32,918 bases of DNA, taken from positions 1 through 32,918 of the forward strand of contig CAIZMQ010000076.1 of assembly GCA_903934135.1 (NCBI GenBank). Reading direction: 5' to 3'. Position numbers and translations under genes: made by a program. This stretch comes from an uncultured Verrucomicrobiota bacterium (GTDB taxonomy: Bacteria; Verrucomicrobiota; Verrucomicrobiia; Chthoniobacterales; JACTMZ01). Of this stretch, positions 15,976 through 23,692 are shown piece by piece (the stretch's first letter is position 1; each line of letters starts with the position of its first letter). A model generated the notes under the pieces. That model saw only the letters and a list, made by a program, of their open reading frames with translations, was not told where the DNA came from and searched no databases.

Positions 15976-16970
15976 TCGTCCGCCGCGCGCGAGCATCCGC
16001 GCGGTAGGGCGGAAGGATCGCGGCCCAGTAATTCGAAAGCATTACCGCGCTTGACCGCGAGATCCTGCGTGCGGATACCGACAACCGAACCGACATTTGC
16101 CCCGTCGTAGATGAGCAGGATACCAGTTTCGCCTTCGGCCACGTCTTGCAAAGTGACCGGATCAACCACCACAGCACGCACCCACGGCGGGCTTTCATGC
16201 AGACCCCGCGGGCCCTTGGCGTAAAATTGCGAACTAAGCTCGGTCATGCCGTATTCATTGATGATGTTCCCGGGAGCGATACCGAGCTTCTCACCGATCA
16301 TGGTGTAGAGATCGGCACGCTCAATATAACGACCACTACCTTTGTATCCTCCTGTTTCCATGGCGGTCGAGCCAGCAGGAAGAACAATGCGCTCCGAACG
16401 CAGACCTTCGACCACGTGCAGAAATCCGAGGGCGGTTCCGAGCAGGCAAACCGGCGCGGACAAATCACGCAGACGGTTCAGATCGATCACTCCCCGTGGG
16501 GCAATAAACTCCTCTTTGGCGGCAAGCGTGGCCAGCATGTGGCTGAGTGAGGAATGTGGCGCTTCTTCGGGATGCGGAGCGATGACCAGAAATGGACCGG
16601 AAGGCAAACCAGCATGACGCCACCCTTCCCTCACTGCGGTCTCGTAAACCTCAAGCGTGCGGAAGTGGTGTTGACCAAAGCCTTCCCCGGTCGTCCCGCT
16701 GGTGCGGAATGTTTGGACCGTTTCCGTGGCCGGAAAGCTGCGCAGGTCGGCATGTTTGAAAGCCGACTGCGGAACGCAGGGGATATCCCGCCACCGTGCG
16801 ACCAAAGAATCCACCCCGAGACTTTGGCAAAAGGCACGGTAGGGTGCGTTGTGAAGGTAGTGAAAATCGTGCAACCGGGGCAGGATCTCGTCGAAAGAAC
16901 GGCTTTCCGGTTGGCGGATCCAAGCTTGGACCATGGTCTCGGGCGGCGAATGGTCAGGCATTTCCTGCAT
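15960..16970 (-). CDS. LuxE-family acyl-protein synthetase
   Basis: A 336-residue adenylate-forming enzyme of the LuxE/PaaK-like group. The ATP-binding loop is FRTSGTTGEGFGQ, with EYGMTELSSQ as the second core motif and a DLAVKRGNAFELLGRD tail. In the lux system LuxE activates a fatty acid as acyl-AMP and hands the acyl group to LuxC. Here the partner gene overlaps directly downstream, supporting the same chemistry. Two starts nine bases apart (MQEMPDHS at 16970 or MPDHS at 16961) cannot be separated; neither has a well-spaced Shine-Dalgarno. It diverges from the TPR operon across 75 bases. Confidence 0.9.
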   Translation of the reverse strand: MQEMPDHSPPETMVQAWIRQPESRSFDEILPRLHDFHYLHNAPYRAFCQSLGVDSLVARWRDIPCVPQSAFKHADLRSFPATETVQTFRTSGTTGEGFGQHHFRTLEVYETAVREGWRHAGLPSGPFLVIAPHPEEAPHSSLSHMLATLAAKEEFIAPRGVIDLNRLRDLSAPVCLLGTALGFLHVVEGLRSERIVLPAGSTAMETGGYKGSGRYIERADLYTMIGEKLGIAPGNIINEYGMTELSSQFYAKGPRGLHESPPWVRAVVVDPVTLQDVAEGETGILLIYDGANVGSVVGIRTQDLAVKRGNAFELLGRDPSALPRGCSRAADEWLTS

Positions 16971-16971
16971 C

Positions 16972-17002
16972 TTGACATCGGGTGGCCCGGCGGAAACGTA
17001 AT
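16972..17002 (+). promoter_or_regulatory. possible sigma-70-type promoter for the TPR-ExbBD-VWA operon
   Basis: A consensus TTGACA (16972-16977) is followed 19 bases later by CGTAAT (16997-17002), which matches four of six -10 positions. Transcription would start near 17008, giving a leader of about 38 bases before the GTG start of the TPR gene. The -35 lies right beside the divergent LuxE-like start. The spacer is two bases longer than ideal, so this is a tentative call. Confidence 0.35.
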
Positions 17003-17045
17003 TTTGGCCTCGCGCGGCACCGCTTGGCGGGGTCAATTTCGCCGG

Positions 17046-19877
17046 GTGAGGATCGCGACGACCAGATGGTGGAGGGCTGCATCCATCGCACTCGCCGCCC
17101 TCACCGCGCCCCTGCCCGCGCAAAACAACTCGGAGCCCGCCCCGGAGACCGGCACCGCGCGCGACGTAATCATCAAGGCCGACAAGGCCTACAACGAGAA
17201 GCGCTACGACGAGGCGGTCGCCGGTTACGAGGGATTCCTGCGCGACTTCGGGAGCGCCAAGGAAGCCGCGCCGGATCTGCCGCATGTGCGCTACAATTTG
17301 GCGGCCGCGTTGATGCAGACCCAGAAGTTCGAGGAGGCGATCGAGGCCGTCGAGGAGGCGCAAAAACTAGAGAAACTCACCCCGGAAAAACAGGAAAACC
17401 TCGCGTTCTGGCTCGGCGTCGCACTCCTGCAAACGGGCCATAACACGGAAGCGCGGGAGGCGCTCGGCGGATTCACCGCGCAATTTCCCGGCTCGCGGCG
17501 GGTCGGCGATGCAGCCCTGCTCTCGGCCACCGCCTTGATTGTCGAGGGGAAGAAAAAAGAAGCAGCCATCGCCCTTGCTGTAATCCGTGGCAACGAGCAG
17601 AGCCCCCACCGCGGTCGCGCTGCCGTGCTTGAGTTGCACAGCTTGGTCGAGACGGGTCAGGATGAAGCCGCTCTCGAGTTGATCGCGGAGGAAGCTCCGC
17701 GGCAGGACCGCATCACGCAAATCGCAACCTTCCAAACGTTGGCCATGGCCCTCGGCGAAAAATTTCTCGAACAGGGCAAACCGCGCGAGGCAATCCGTGC
17801 CCTCCAGGCCATCTGGCCGCGCGAACGACTCACCGCGCACCAACAGCGCCGCTTGGAGGACATCAAGGCCCGTCTCGAGGACCTCGATGCCACCTCGGCC
17901 CCCGACATTTTTGAACGCGCCCAAGCTCGTCAGGTGGCTCGCGAGACCGGTGAAGAGTTGAAGAACTTGGAAAAAATCCCTTCCTTCGACGCTTCGGTGC
18001 GCTTCCGTTTGGCCAGCGCTTTCCACCAGCAGGACCGCTTCCGCGAGTGCGCCCTGCTCCTCGATGACATGCTACGCGAGATGGATCCGGATCCGGTGGT
18101 CGAGCAGGCATCGCTCACCACCCTGCAGAGTTGGATGGCGATCGAGCGCTATGACAAAGCGATCGAGACGGCACTTCTTTTTACCGGACGCTTTCCGCAG
18201 TCGAAGCAACTTCCGCTTGTTCTTTATCTGCAGGGTATGTCCCAACAGCAGGCTGGGGATAACGATTCCGCCGTGGAGACCTTTCGCGGGCTCATTGACA
18301 AGTTCCCCGACACCGACCAGGCCCCGCGTGCTTTTTTTATGCAGGGATTCACCCAGCTACTGGCCGAGCGCAACGACGAAGCCGCCGAATTGTTCGGACA
18401 ATTTCCCGCGAAATACCCGGATCACGAACTCGGCGAGCCGGCCGCTTATTGGCACGGGTCGGCTTTGGCCTTCGCGAAAAAGTTCCCCGAGGCACGCGAG
18501 GTACTGGCCGCACTTCCCGGCAAATACCCCAAAGGCGTGCTCCACGGCCCCGCCGCCTTCCGTCACGCTTACAGCGCGCAATCGATGCGCGACTACGAAA
18601 CAGCCGAAAAGGAACTCAAGACCTACCTGAAAGAATATCCCGACGGCGCGGAAAACGCCGAAGCCCGCATCCTCCTCGGCGACGCGCTGCTGGCCCAAGC
18701 CAAGTCGGACGAGGGCAAGGAGGTCTATACCGGGGTACCCGTCGGTGCCGGACGCTTCCACGAGGATGCGCAGTTCAAACTGGCCAAGGTTCTCAAGCTT
18801 GAGGAGGACCACGAAGGCCTGCGCGAGTTGATGCGGAAATTTCTCGCCCAATACCCGAATAGTCCGCGCTCCGCAGAAGCCCTCTTCCTCATCGGCACAG
18901 CATGGCGGCAGGAGGACCAACCGGACAAAGCGAAAGAAGAATACTGGGCGGCGATCAAAAAATTCGGAAATGACCCCAAGGCCTACGCGGTCGAGGACCT
19001 GTTCCTTGGCTTGGGGCGCCTGTACAAAGGCGAGTCCGAAAAACTCGATTATCTGGCCGAACTCCGGGCCCTGCGCGCGCTGGCCGAACAAGAAAAGCAG
19101 CCGGTGCTCAACGTGCGAACCATCTGGGCCCTGGCGCAGGCCGTGAAGAAATCCGACCCCGCTCTCTCGCAAGCACTGCTCCGCGAAGCCTCGGTCCTGG
19201 CCGACGCGCCAACCACCAGTTCGGCGGTCTTGGCCGACTGCGCGCAAGCCCAGATGCTCGCGGCGGCAGAGCAAAAAGATTCGGCCGAGGCCTCCCGGCG
19301 GCAGGAACTGGCCTCCAGCCTCTACCGCGACATGCTCAAGTGGCACCCGCGCGCGCCGCAGAAAGACAAAGCGCTTGGCGCCTTGGCCAAAATGGCGTTG
19401 GAGCGGAACGACACGCAGACGGCGCTCGACTACTATGCGCGCATCGAGCGCGACACACCATGGTCGCCGCTCATGGGTGATGTGCTCCTGACACGAGCCC
19501 GCCTCGAAGTGGAAGGGGATCGTCTCGATGAAGCCGCGGACTCCTACACGCGGTTGCTCGCGGTGGAAAATGTCTCCGGAAAGCTCAAGGCCCAAGCACT
19601 CCTTGCCCTCGGCGAACTCGAAATGCAGCGCAATCAACCGGCCAAAGCTATTCCCTACTACCAGCGCATCTACATTCTTTATGGCAAATGGCGCGAGGCC
19701 GTGGCCAAAGCTTACCTGCGCAGCGGCGATGCTTTCGAGCAGATCAACGATCTCGAGGCCGCCCGCAAGACCTACGAGGAACTGGCCAACAGCGAGGATC
19801 TCGCCTCGTTGCCCGAGGCGGAGAGCGCAAGAGAGAAGCTGAAAAAACTGCCTGCCGCACCGGAGGGTTCATCGTGA
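17046..19877 (+). CDS. large exported tetratricopeptide-repeat protein
   Basis: A 943-residue protein starting with a basic then hydrophobic signal peptide (RWWRAASIALAALTAPLPA, cleavage likely before QN). The remainder is almost wholly helical TPR-like repeats. Recurring examples are ADKAYNEKRYDEAVAGYEGFL, FRGLIDKFPDTDQAPRAFFM, LKTYLKEYPDGAENAEARIL and MRKFLAQYPNSPRSAEALFL, the YbgF/BamD style in which each repeat ends in 'YP' or 'FP'. The GTG start is chosen because it yields the signal peptide; longer in-frame extensions run antisense to the LuxE gene. It overlaps the next gene by four bases (GTGA) and heads an ExbB-ExbD-ExbD-VWA operon. A periplasmic scaffold, as CpoB/YbgF is for Tol-Pal, is an inference. 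Confidence 0.85.
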   Translation: MRIATTRWWRAASIALAALTAPLPAQNNSEPAPETGTARDVIIKADKAYNEKRYDEAVAGYEGFLRDFGSAKEAAPDLPHVRYNLAAALMQTQKFEEAIEAVEEAQKLEKLTPEKQENLAFWLGVALLQTGHNTEAREALGGFTAQFPGSRRVGDAALLSATALIVEGKKKEAAIALAVIRGNEQSPHRGRAAVLELHSLVETGQDEAALELIAEEAPRQDRITQIATFQTLAMALGEKFLEQGKPREAIRALQAIWPRERLTAHQQRRLEDIKARLEDLDATSAPDIFERAQARQVARETGEELKNLEKIPSFDASVRFRLASAFHQQDRFRECALLLDDMLREMDPDPVVEQASLTTLQSWMAIERYDKAIETALLFTGRFPQSKQLPLVLYLQGMSQQQAGDNDSAVETFRGLIDKFPDTDQAPRAFFMQGFTQLLAERNDEAAELFGQFPAKYPDHELGEPAAYWHGSALAFAKKFPEAREVLAALPGKYPKGVLHGPAAFRHAYSAQSMRDYETAEKELKTYLKEYPDGAENAEARILLGDALLAQAKSDEGKEVYTGVPVGAGRFHEDAQFKLAKVLKLEEDHEGLRELMRKFLAQYPNSPRSAEALFLIGTAWRQEDQPDKAKEEYWAAIKKFGNDPKAYAVEDLFLGLGRLYKGESEKLDYLAELRALRALAEQEKQPVLNVRTIWALAQAVKKSDPALSQALLREASVLADAPTTSSAVLADCAQAQMLAAAEQKDSAEASRRQELASSLYRDMLKWHPRAPQKDKALGALAKMALERNDTQTALDYYARIERDTPWSPLMGDVLLTRARLEVEGDRLDEAADSYTRLLAVENVSGKLKAQALLALGELEMQRNQPAKAIPYYQRIYILYGKWREAVAKAYLRSGDAFEQINDLEAARKTYEELANSEDLASLPEAESAREKLKKLPAAPEGSS
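19862..19867 (+). promoter_or_regulatory. Shine-Dalgarno supporting a GTG start
   Basis: GGAGGG lies six bases before the GTG at 19874, inside the last codons of the TPR gene. It is the best ribosome-binding site in this operon and decides the start of the following gene, which otherwise has in-frame candidates further upstream. Confidence 0.7.
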
Positions 19878-20773
19878 AGAACCAATTCGCCACAGCCATC
19901 GCAACAGTGCTCATGCTGTCCTTCGCGGCCGCGCAGGACACGGTCGAATACGTTGACGGAAACAAACGCACCGGGCGCCTTGCCGGGGCTGACGATAAAG
20001 TGTTCAAGCTGCGCATTCCCGCGCCAGTTGCCGGGCAACAAGCCGCCGTCATTTCGATCAATCGCAACGAGGTGGAAAAAATTATTTTTGGTCCGGATCC
20101 CGACCTCGAAACGGTGATCAAGGACCCCGTGATCGGCCGCACGGCCTTTGCCCGGTTGCTCTGGCAGCGTCTCGAGCCTTTTCTCTCCGTCCCCGAGTCG
20201 CCGACCGCCAAAGCGGGCATCGCCTACGGTGACATTCTTCTGCTTTCCGCCGACGCGGTCCGCCACCACGAGGCCTTGGACCTGTTCCGGAGGATCGAAA
20301 CCGAGGCATGGAACGAGCAGGATCGCGGGCGTGCCTTGCGCGGAAGGCTCCAGGCCCTGCTTCGTTTGGGTCGCGTGGATGAAGCTTCGCGCGAGGCCGA
20401 AGAGATGGCCGCGCGCACGGAAGACCCGGAGTTGCTCCTGGAGACCAAGTTGCTCCTCGCGGAGACGCGCCTTGCCGCATTGCGTGCCCTGCTCGCGGAG
20501 AATCCACGCTGGAGCGAAGATCCTCCGGTGCAGGCCGAGCGCAAACGCCTGCTCAACGAGACCCTCGACCTGGCGCTTTACCCTTTCCTTTTTCACGGAA
20601 CGTCCCGGGAACAGGCGGCGAAAGGCCTCTGGTTGGCCCGTGATGCCCACCTGCTGGCCGGCGATACCGACGCCGCGCGCGAAGTTGCCACCGACATCAC
20701 CGTCATATATCCCCAAACCCGTCACGCCCGACCCGCCCGGGAGGCGTTGCAGCAAAAACCGTCCGAATCATGA
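19874..20773 (+). CDS. exported protein with N-terminal SH3-like beta domain and helical repeats, unknown function
   Basis: A 299-residue protein with a short signal peptide (about residues 1-20, ending SFAAA before QDT). The first mature 60 residues follow a beta pattern, with VEYVDGNKRTGRLAGADDK, then VFKLRI and NRNEVEKIIFGPD. This resembles the small SH3/Sm-like domains common in exported PVC proteins. The rest is helical, with repeats such as RRIETEAWNEQDRGRALRGR and RLGRVDEASREAEEMA that look TPR-like. No named family is recognised. The GTG start is supported by a strong Shine-Dalgarno and overlaps the TPR gene stop. It overlaps the ExbB gene by four bases (ATGA), so it should be made in step with the proton channel. 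Confidence 0.8.
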   Translation: MKNQFATAIATVLMLSFAAAQDTVEYVDGNKRTGRLAGADDKVFKLRIPAPVAGQQAAVISINRNEVEKIIFGPDPDLETVIKDPVIGRTAFARLLWQRLEPFLSVPESPTAKAGIAYGDILLLSADAVRHHEALDLFRRIETEAWNEQDRGRALRGRLQALLRLGRVDEASREAEEMAARTEDPELLLETKLLLAETRLAALRALLAENPRWSEDPPVQAERKRLLNETLDLALYPFLFHGTSREQAAKGLWLARDAHLLAGDTDAAREVATDITVIYPQTRHARPAREALQQKPSES

Positions 20774-21591
20774 AAATCCATAAACTCCGTCCCCTCCTCC
20801 GCCTGCTTCTGCCGTTTGTGCTGGCCGCTATCGCGCCTTTCACCGCCTTGGCCCAGGAGACCCCCGCAGGCGAAACCTCACCTCAATCCGGAGCACCGCC
20901 TGCCGTAGAAAAAAGCCTGCTTGATCTCTTCAACGCGGGCGGCGCGCTCATGTGGCCGATCCTTCTTTGTTCGGTCGGCACCATCGCGGTCGGTGTCTAC
21001 TGCTTCCTGCAGATCAACCAGAAAAAAATGATGCCCAAGACACAGGAGGCTGCTGTGTCGCAATACATGCAGCACCGTGATCCGAACAGTGCTTACCAGC
21101 TCTGTCAGGCATCGCCCAACGTCTTTGCCAACACGATGAGCGCAGCCCTTCTCAAGGTGAATTTCGAGCGCGACATGGCCAACAAGCCTTCCATGGAACA
21201 GGCCGCCGCCGAGACTCTGATGCAGGAGGAGCAACGCCTCATGATCTGGGTCAATTACCTCAATATTTTCGCCACCATTGCACCAATGCTCGGGCTCCTC
21301 GGCACGGTGACCGGCATGATCCAGAGCTTTGACCAGTTGGCGGCCGGCCGGAGCGAACCTTCCGACCTGGCCGGTGGTATCGGCGAGGCCATGCTCACGA
21401 CGGCCGGCGGCCTGATCGTCGGCATCCCGGCCATGTTTCTCTTTTTCTATTTCCGCAACATGCTGCAAGTCGTCATCGGCAATATCCAGAAGTCGGTCAC
21501 CTTCATGATCGACGTGCTTTCTGGTGAGCTGAAGCTCGAGGCCGGCGTGCACTCGCACGACGCGGTGCAGGAAGATGAAGCCGCGCAGTAG
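20770..21591 (+). CDS. MotA/TolQ/ExbB-family proton channel protein
   Basis: A 273-residue inner-membrane protein. Unlike E. coli ExbB it begins with a signal-peptide-like segment (about residues 8-28, ending ALAQE) and a Pro/Gly-rich stretch before the first family helix. The three core helices are at about 55-80, 163-185 and 205-228. Conserved pieces are APMLGLLGTVTGMIQSF and EAMLTTAGGLIVGIPAM, where the channel-lining threonines of ExbB/TolQ lie. With ExbD proteins it would form a proton-driven motor that moves a third component. Here that component is probably the VWA protein encoded downstream. The gene is coupled to the preceding one by ATGA. Confidence 0.92.
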   Translation: MKIHKLRPLLRLLLPFVLAAIAPFTALAQETPAGETSPQSGAPPAVEKSLLDLFNAGGALMWPILLCSVGTIAVGVYCFLQINQKKMMPKTQEAAVSQYMQHRDPNSAYQLCQASPNVFANTMSAALLKVNFERDMANKPSMEQAAAETLMQEEQRLMIWVNYLNIFATIAPMLGLLGTVTGMIQSFDQLAAGRSEPSDLAGGIGEAMLTTAGGLIVGIPAMFLFFYFRNMLQVVIGNIQKSVTFMIDVLSGELKLEAGVHSHDAVQEDEAAQ

Positions 21592-21605
21592 CGGCACCGG
21601 AAACC

Positions 21606-22013
21606 ATGAAGATCATACGGCGCCCCGACGAGGAGTTGGCCTTCCAACTCACGCCCATGATCGACATGACCTTCCTCCTCCTCATCTTTTTTATGGTGAC
21701 GACCAAAATTTCCAAAGAACAGATCAAGCAGGAAATCAAGCTGCCGGTCGCCAGCAATGCCAGCATCCCGCCCGAAGTCAGCAACCGCGACGTCATCAGC
21801 ATCGACGATCAGGGCCGTTACTTCATCGCCCAGACCCCGGCCGACAAAAAGCAGCTGGCCAACCACCTCAAGCAACGCTTCGAAAACACGCCGCCCTTGC
21901 GCCTTTACATCCGCGCCGACAAAAACACCCCGGGCAAACAAATCAAAGAGGTCATGAAGATGGCCGCCGATGCCGGGGCGCTGGACGTCATCTTCGGCAG
22001 TTATCAACCCTGA
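21606..22013 (+). CDS. ExbD/TolR-family protein, first copy
   Basis: A 135-residue protein with a short cytoplasmic tail, one membrane helix and a small periplasmic domain. The essential membrane aspartate is Asp20 in LTPMIDMTFLLLIFFM, equivalent to ExbD Asp25 of E. coli. The periplasmic part (IKLPVASNASIPPEV, then VISIDDQGRYFI and LRLYIRADKNTPGKQI) has the ExbD beta-alpha pattern. It begins 14 bases after the ExbB stop and ends three bases before a second ExbD. The two copies share the N-terminal layout but differ in the periplasmic domain. Confidence 0.93.
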   Translation: MKIIRRPDEELAFQLTPMIDMTFLLLIFFMVTTKISKEQIKQEIKLPVASNASIPPEVSNRDVISIDDQGRYFIAQTPADKKQLANHLKQRFENTPPLRLYIRADKNTPGKQIKEVMKMAADAGALDVIFGSYQP

Positions 22014-22016
22014 CCC

Positions 22017-22466
22017 ATGCGCATCCGGCGACAAGACACGCAACTCGTCGAGATGCAAATGGGACCCATGATCGACATGGTCTTTCTCCTGCTCGTCTTT
22101 TTCATGGTCACGGCAAAACCGATCAAGCAGGAAAGCGACATCAGCCTCGGCCTGCCCGGGACGGTGGCCGCGGAGGAGGCGGTCGACCTACCTGACGAGC
22201 AACGCATCCGCATCGAGGACGACGGCAGCGTCGTGCTCAACGACTCCGTGTTGGCACCGGCTGCCGACACCAACCTAAAGGAGTTGGTCGCGATCCTCCA
22301 GCGCTTCAAAGAATCATCCGAAGCCAACAAGAGCGAGGCGCTAGTCACGCTCGACGCGGCCGACGGCACCAACCACCAACGTATCGTCGACGTGCTCAAT
22401 GCCTGCGCACGGGCCGATATCACCGGAGTGACTTTTTCCGACAGTGCGGACGAGGAAGAAATGTAA
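22017..22466 (+). CDS. ExbD/TolR-family protein, second copy
   Basis: A 149-residue paralogue of the preceding gene. The essential aspartate is again Asp20, in MGPMIDMVFLLLVFFM. The periplasmic domain diverges: it has LGLPGTVAAEEAVDLPDEQ, IRIEDDGSVVLNDSVL and an Asp/Ala-rich LVTLDAADGTNHQRI. One ExbB with two different ExbD genes resembles the AglR-AglQ-AglS motor of Myxococcus (one TolQ, two TolR). A heteromeric ExbD dimer inside the channel is a reasonable inference. The VWA gene starts five bases after its stop, with AAGG overlapping the stop codon as ribosome-binding site. Confidence 0.93.
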   Translation: MRIRRQDTQLVEMQMGPMIDMVFLLLVFFMVTAKPIKQESDISLGLPGTVAAEEAVDLPDEQRIRIEDDGSVVLNDSVLAPAADTNLKELVAILQRFKESSEANKSEALVTLDAADGTNHQRIVDVLNACARADITGVTFSDSADEEEM

Positions 22467-22471
22467 GGTCC

Positions 22472-23551
22472 ATGACCAAAGCCGTCCTCGATCCCCAGCA
22501 AGCTGCCAAGCTGCGGCGCCGCAAGATCATCATTTCGGTCATCGTGGCCAGCATCGCCGTGCATTTCCTCGGCGCCATCCTCGCCGGTATCTGGATCGTC
22601 GCGCGTTATCTCTTGCCGACGCCGGCGACTTTCGAAGTGAAGAAAGAAATCCGTATCGCCGCCGAAGAGCGTCAGCACCGGATGAACATGGACCAGTTCG
22701 ACGCGCTCAAACCCAAGCCCACGTTCCAGGACAAGATGTCCACCGCACGTCCGACCGAGTTCTCCCTTCCCGACCTTCCGGCCATGCCGCTTGATGCGCT
22801 GGCCAGCGTCGACCCGAGCGATATTGTCTCCGACCAACTCGACAGCCTTTCCGCCACGGCCGGGGCCGGATCCGGCTCGGGAGCGGGTGGCGGAAATGGC
22901 TCGGCGGTCAGCTTTTTCGGTATCTCCGACATGGCCACCCGCGTGGTCATCGTGATCGACGTATCGGACACGATGTTCGATCGCCAACCCGGAAAGTTCA
23001 CTGCGGTCAAACAGGAGGCGGCGAAATTGGTCCAGGGTCTCGGGATCAATACTCTCTTCAATATCGTTATCTACGAGGGCGGATCCGTCGCCATGTTCCC
23101 CGAGATGCAGCCGGCGACGGAGGCGAATAAACAGAAGGCGGCCCGGTGGATCGAGAGCGTCAATGGCGGCCGCGACAAAGCCGGCATGTCCTACAAAGGG
23201 GCTTACATTAAAATGGGCACAGGTCTCTACGAGGGCGGAGGCACGCGCACCGACACCGCGCTCAAGCAGGCACTGTCGTTGCAGCCGTCCACCATCTTCC
23301 TCATCAGTGACGGCGAGATGAGTCGTAATATGGACACCAGCCGAGAATTCGGGTTCGAGAGCGCCAAGATCGAGGAACGGGAACTGCTCAGCCTAGTCAA
23401 GGACCTGCAAAAGGACGCGGAACAAACGGCACGGATCCACGTCATTCACTTCCTGACCCAGCAGGCCAAGCAGGAGGAAGAAGATGTGTTACGCAGCCTG
23501 GCCCGGCGCAACGAGGGACGTTTTAAACAGGTCAAAGCCGAGGACTACTGA
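22472..23551 (+). CDS. membrane-anchored von Willebrand factor A protein in the TonB position
   Basis: A 359-residue protein with TonB-like topology. A basic cytoplasmic start (KLRRRK, 13-18) is followed by one membrane helix (about 19-46). Then come a moderately Pro-rich stretch (47-110), a Gly/Ser linker (129-144) and a VWA domain (about 154-355). The helix contains Ser27 and His31 spaced as Ser16 and His20 of TonB, residues needed there for coupling to ExbBD. The metal site is slightly unusual: Asp163, Ser165 and Thr167 (DVSDT), with Thr in GGTRTDT and Asp280 in ISDGE. No TonB C-terminal domain is present. Being last in an ExbB-ExbD-ExbD operon, it is probably the moved effector, binding a partner in the periplasm. 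That role is inference. Confidence 0.88.
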   Translation: MTKAVLDPQQAAKLRRRKIIISVIVASIAVHFLGAILAGIWIVARYLLPTPATFEVKKEIRIAAEERQHRMNMDQFDALKPKPTFQDKMSTARPTEFSLPDLPAMPLDALASVDPSDIVSDQLDSLSATAGAGSGSGAGGGNGSAVSFFGISDMATRVVIVIDVSDTMFDRQPGKFTAVKQEAAKLVQGLGINTLFNIVIYEGGSVAMFPEMQPATEANKQKAARWIESVNGGRDKAGMSYKGAYIKMGTGLYEGGGTRTDTALKQALSLQPSTIFLISDGEMSRNMDTSREFGFESAKIEERELLSLVKDLQKDAEQTARIHVIHFLTQQAKQEEEDVLRSLARRNEGRFKQVKAEDY

Positions 23552-23692
23552 GAGGCATCGTCCTGCAGGGAACAGGCTTTTCCGCAGGATTGAGCGGTAC
23601 GAGCCTGCAGGCGCTTACCAACCGCAGACGAAATGACCCCAAGGACAAGTTCCTGCTGGCCGGGCGCGCCCGGCGCGCTTAGAACTTCCTCA
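23552..23692 (+). other. structured intergenic segment with three potential hairpins
   Basis: This 141-base gap contains no gene that I can support. A first hairpin at 23561-23589 pairs TCCTGC with GCAGGA and, inside a bulged A, GGGAA with TTTCC; no T-tract follows. A second pairs AGCG (23593-23596) with CGCT (23612-23615) around the palindrome GCCTGCAGGC. A third pairs AAGTTC (23647-23652) with GAACTT (23682-23687) around the 16-base palindrome at 23659-23674 (GCCGGGCGCGCCCGGC). The last ends five bases before the next ATG, in place of a normal Shine-Dalgarno. It may be a leader element, a processed 3' UTR or a small RNA. Confidence 0.45.

Noticed and set aside
16554-17045. A longer N-terminus for the TPR protein, reading back to 16554
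   Set aside because: It runs antisense through the well-supported LuxE-like gene and would place the signal peptide in the interior. The GTG at 17046 gives a normal exported start.
18357-19637. A 426-codon open frame antisense to the TPR gene
   Set aside because: High GC with biased third positions gives long antisense frames. The translation has no recognisable domain and the plus-strand gene is well supported.
23552-23692. Resemblance of the structured gap to the 3' half of RNase P RNA (AGACGAAATGACC region)
   Set aside because: The segment is only 141 bases, the P4 strands (GGAAAGTCC and ACAGAA) are missing, and the upstream sequence is coding. SRP RNA and tmRNA hallmarks are also absent.
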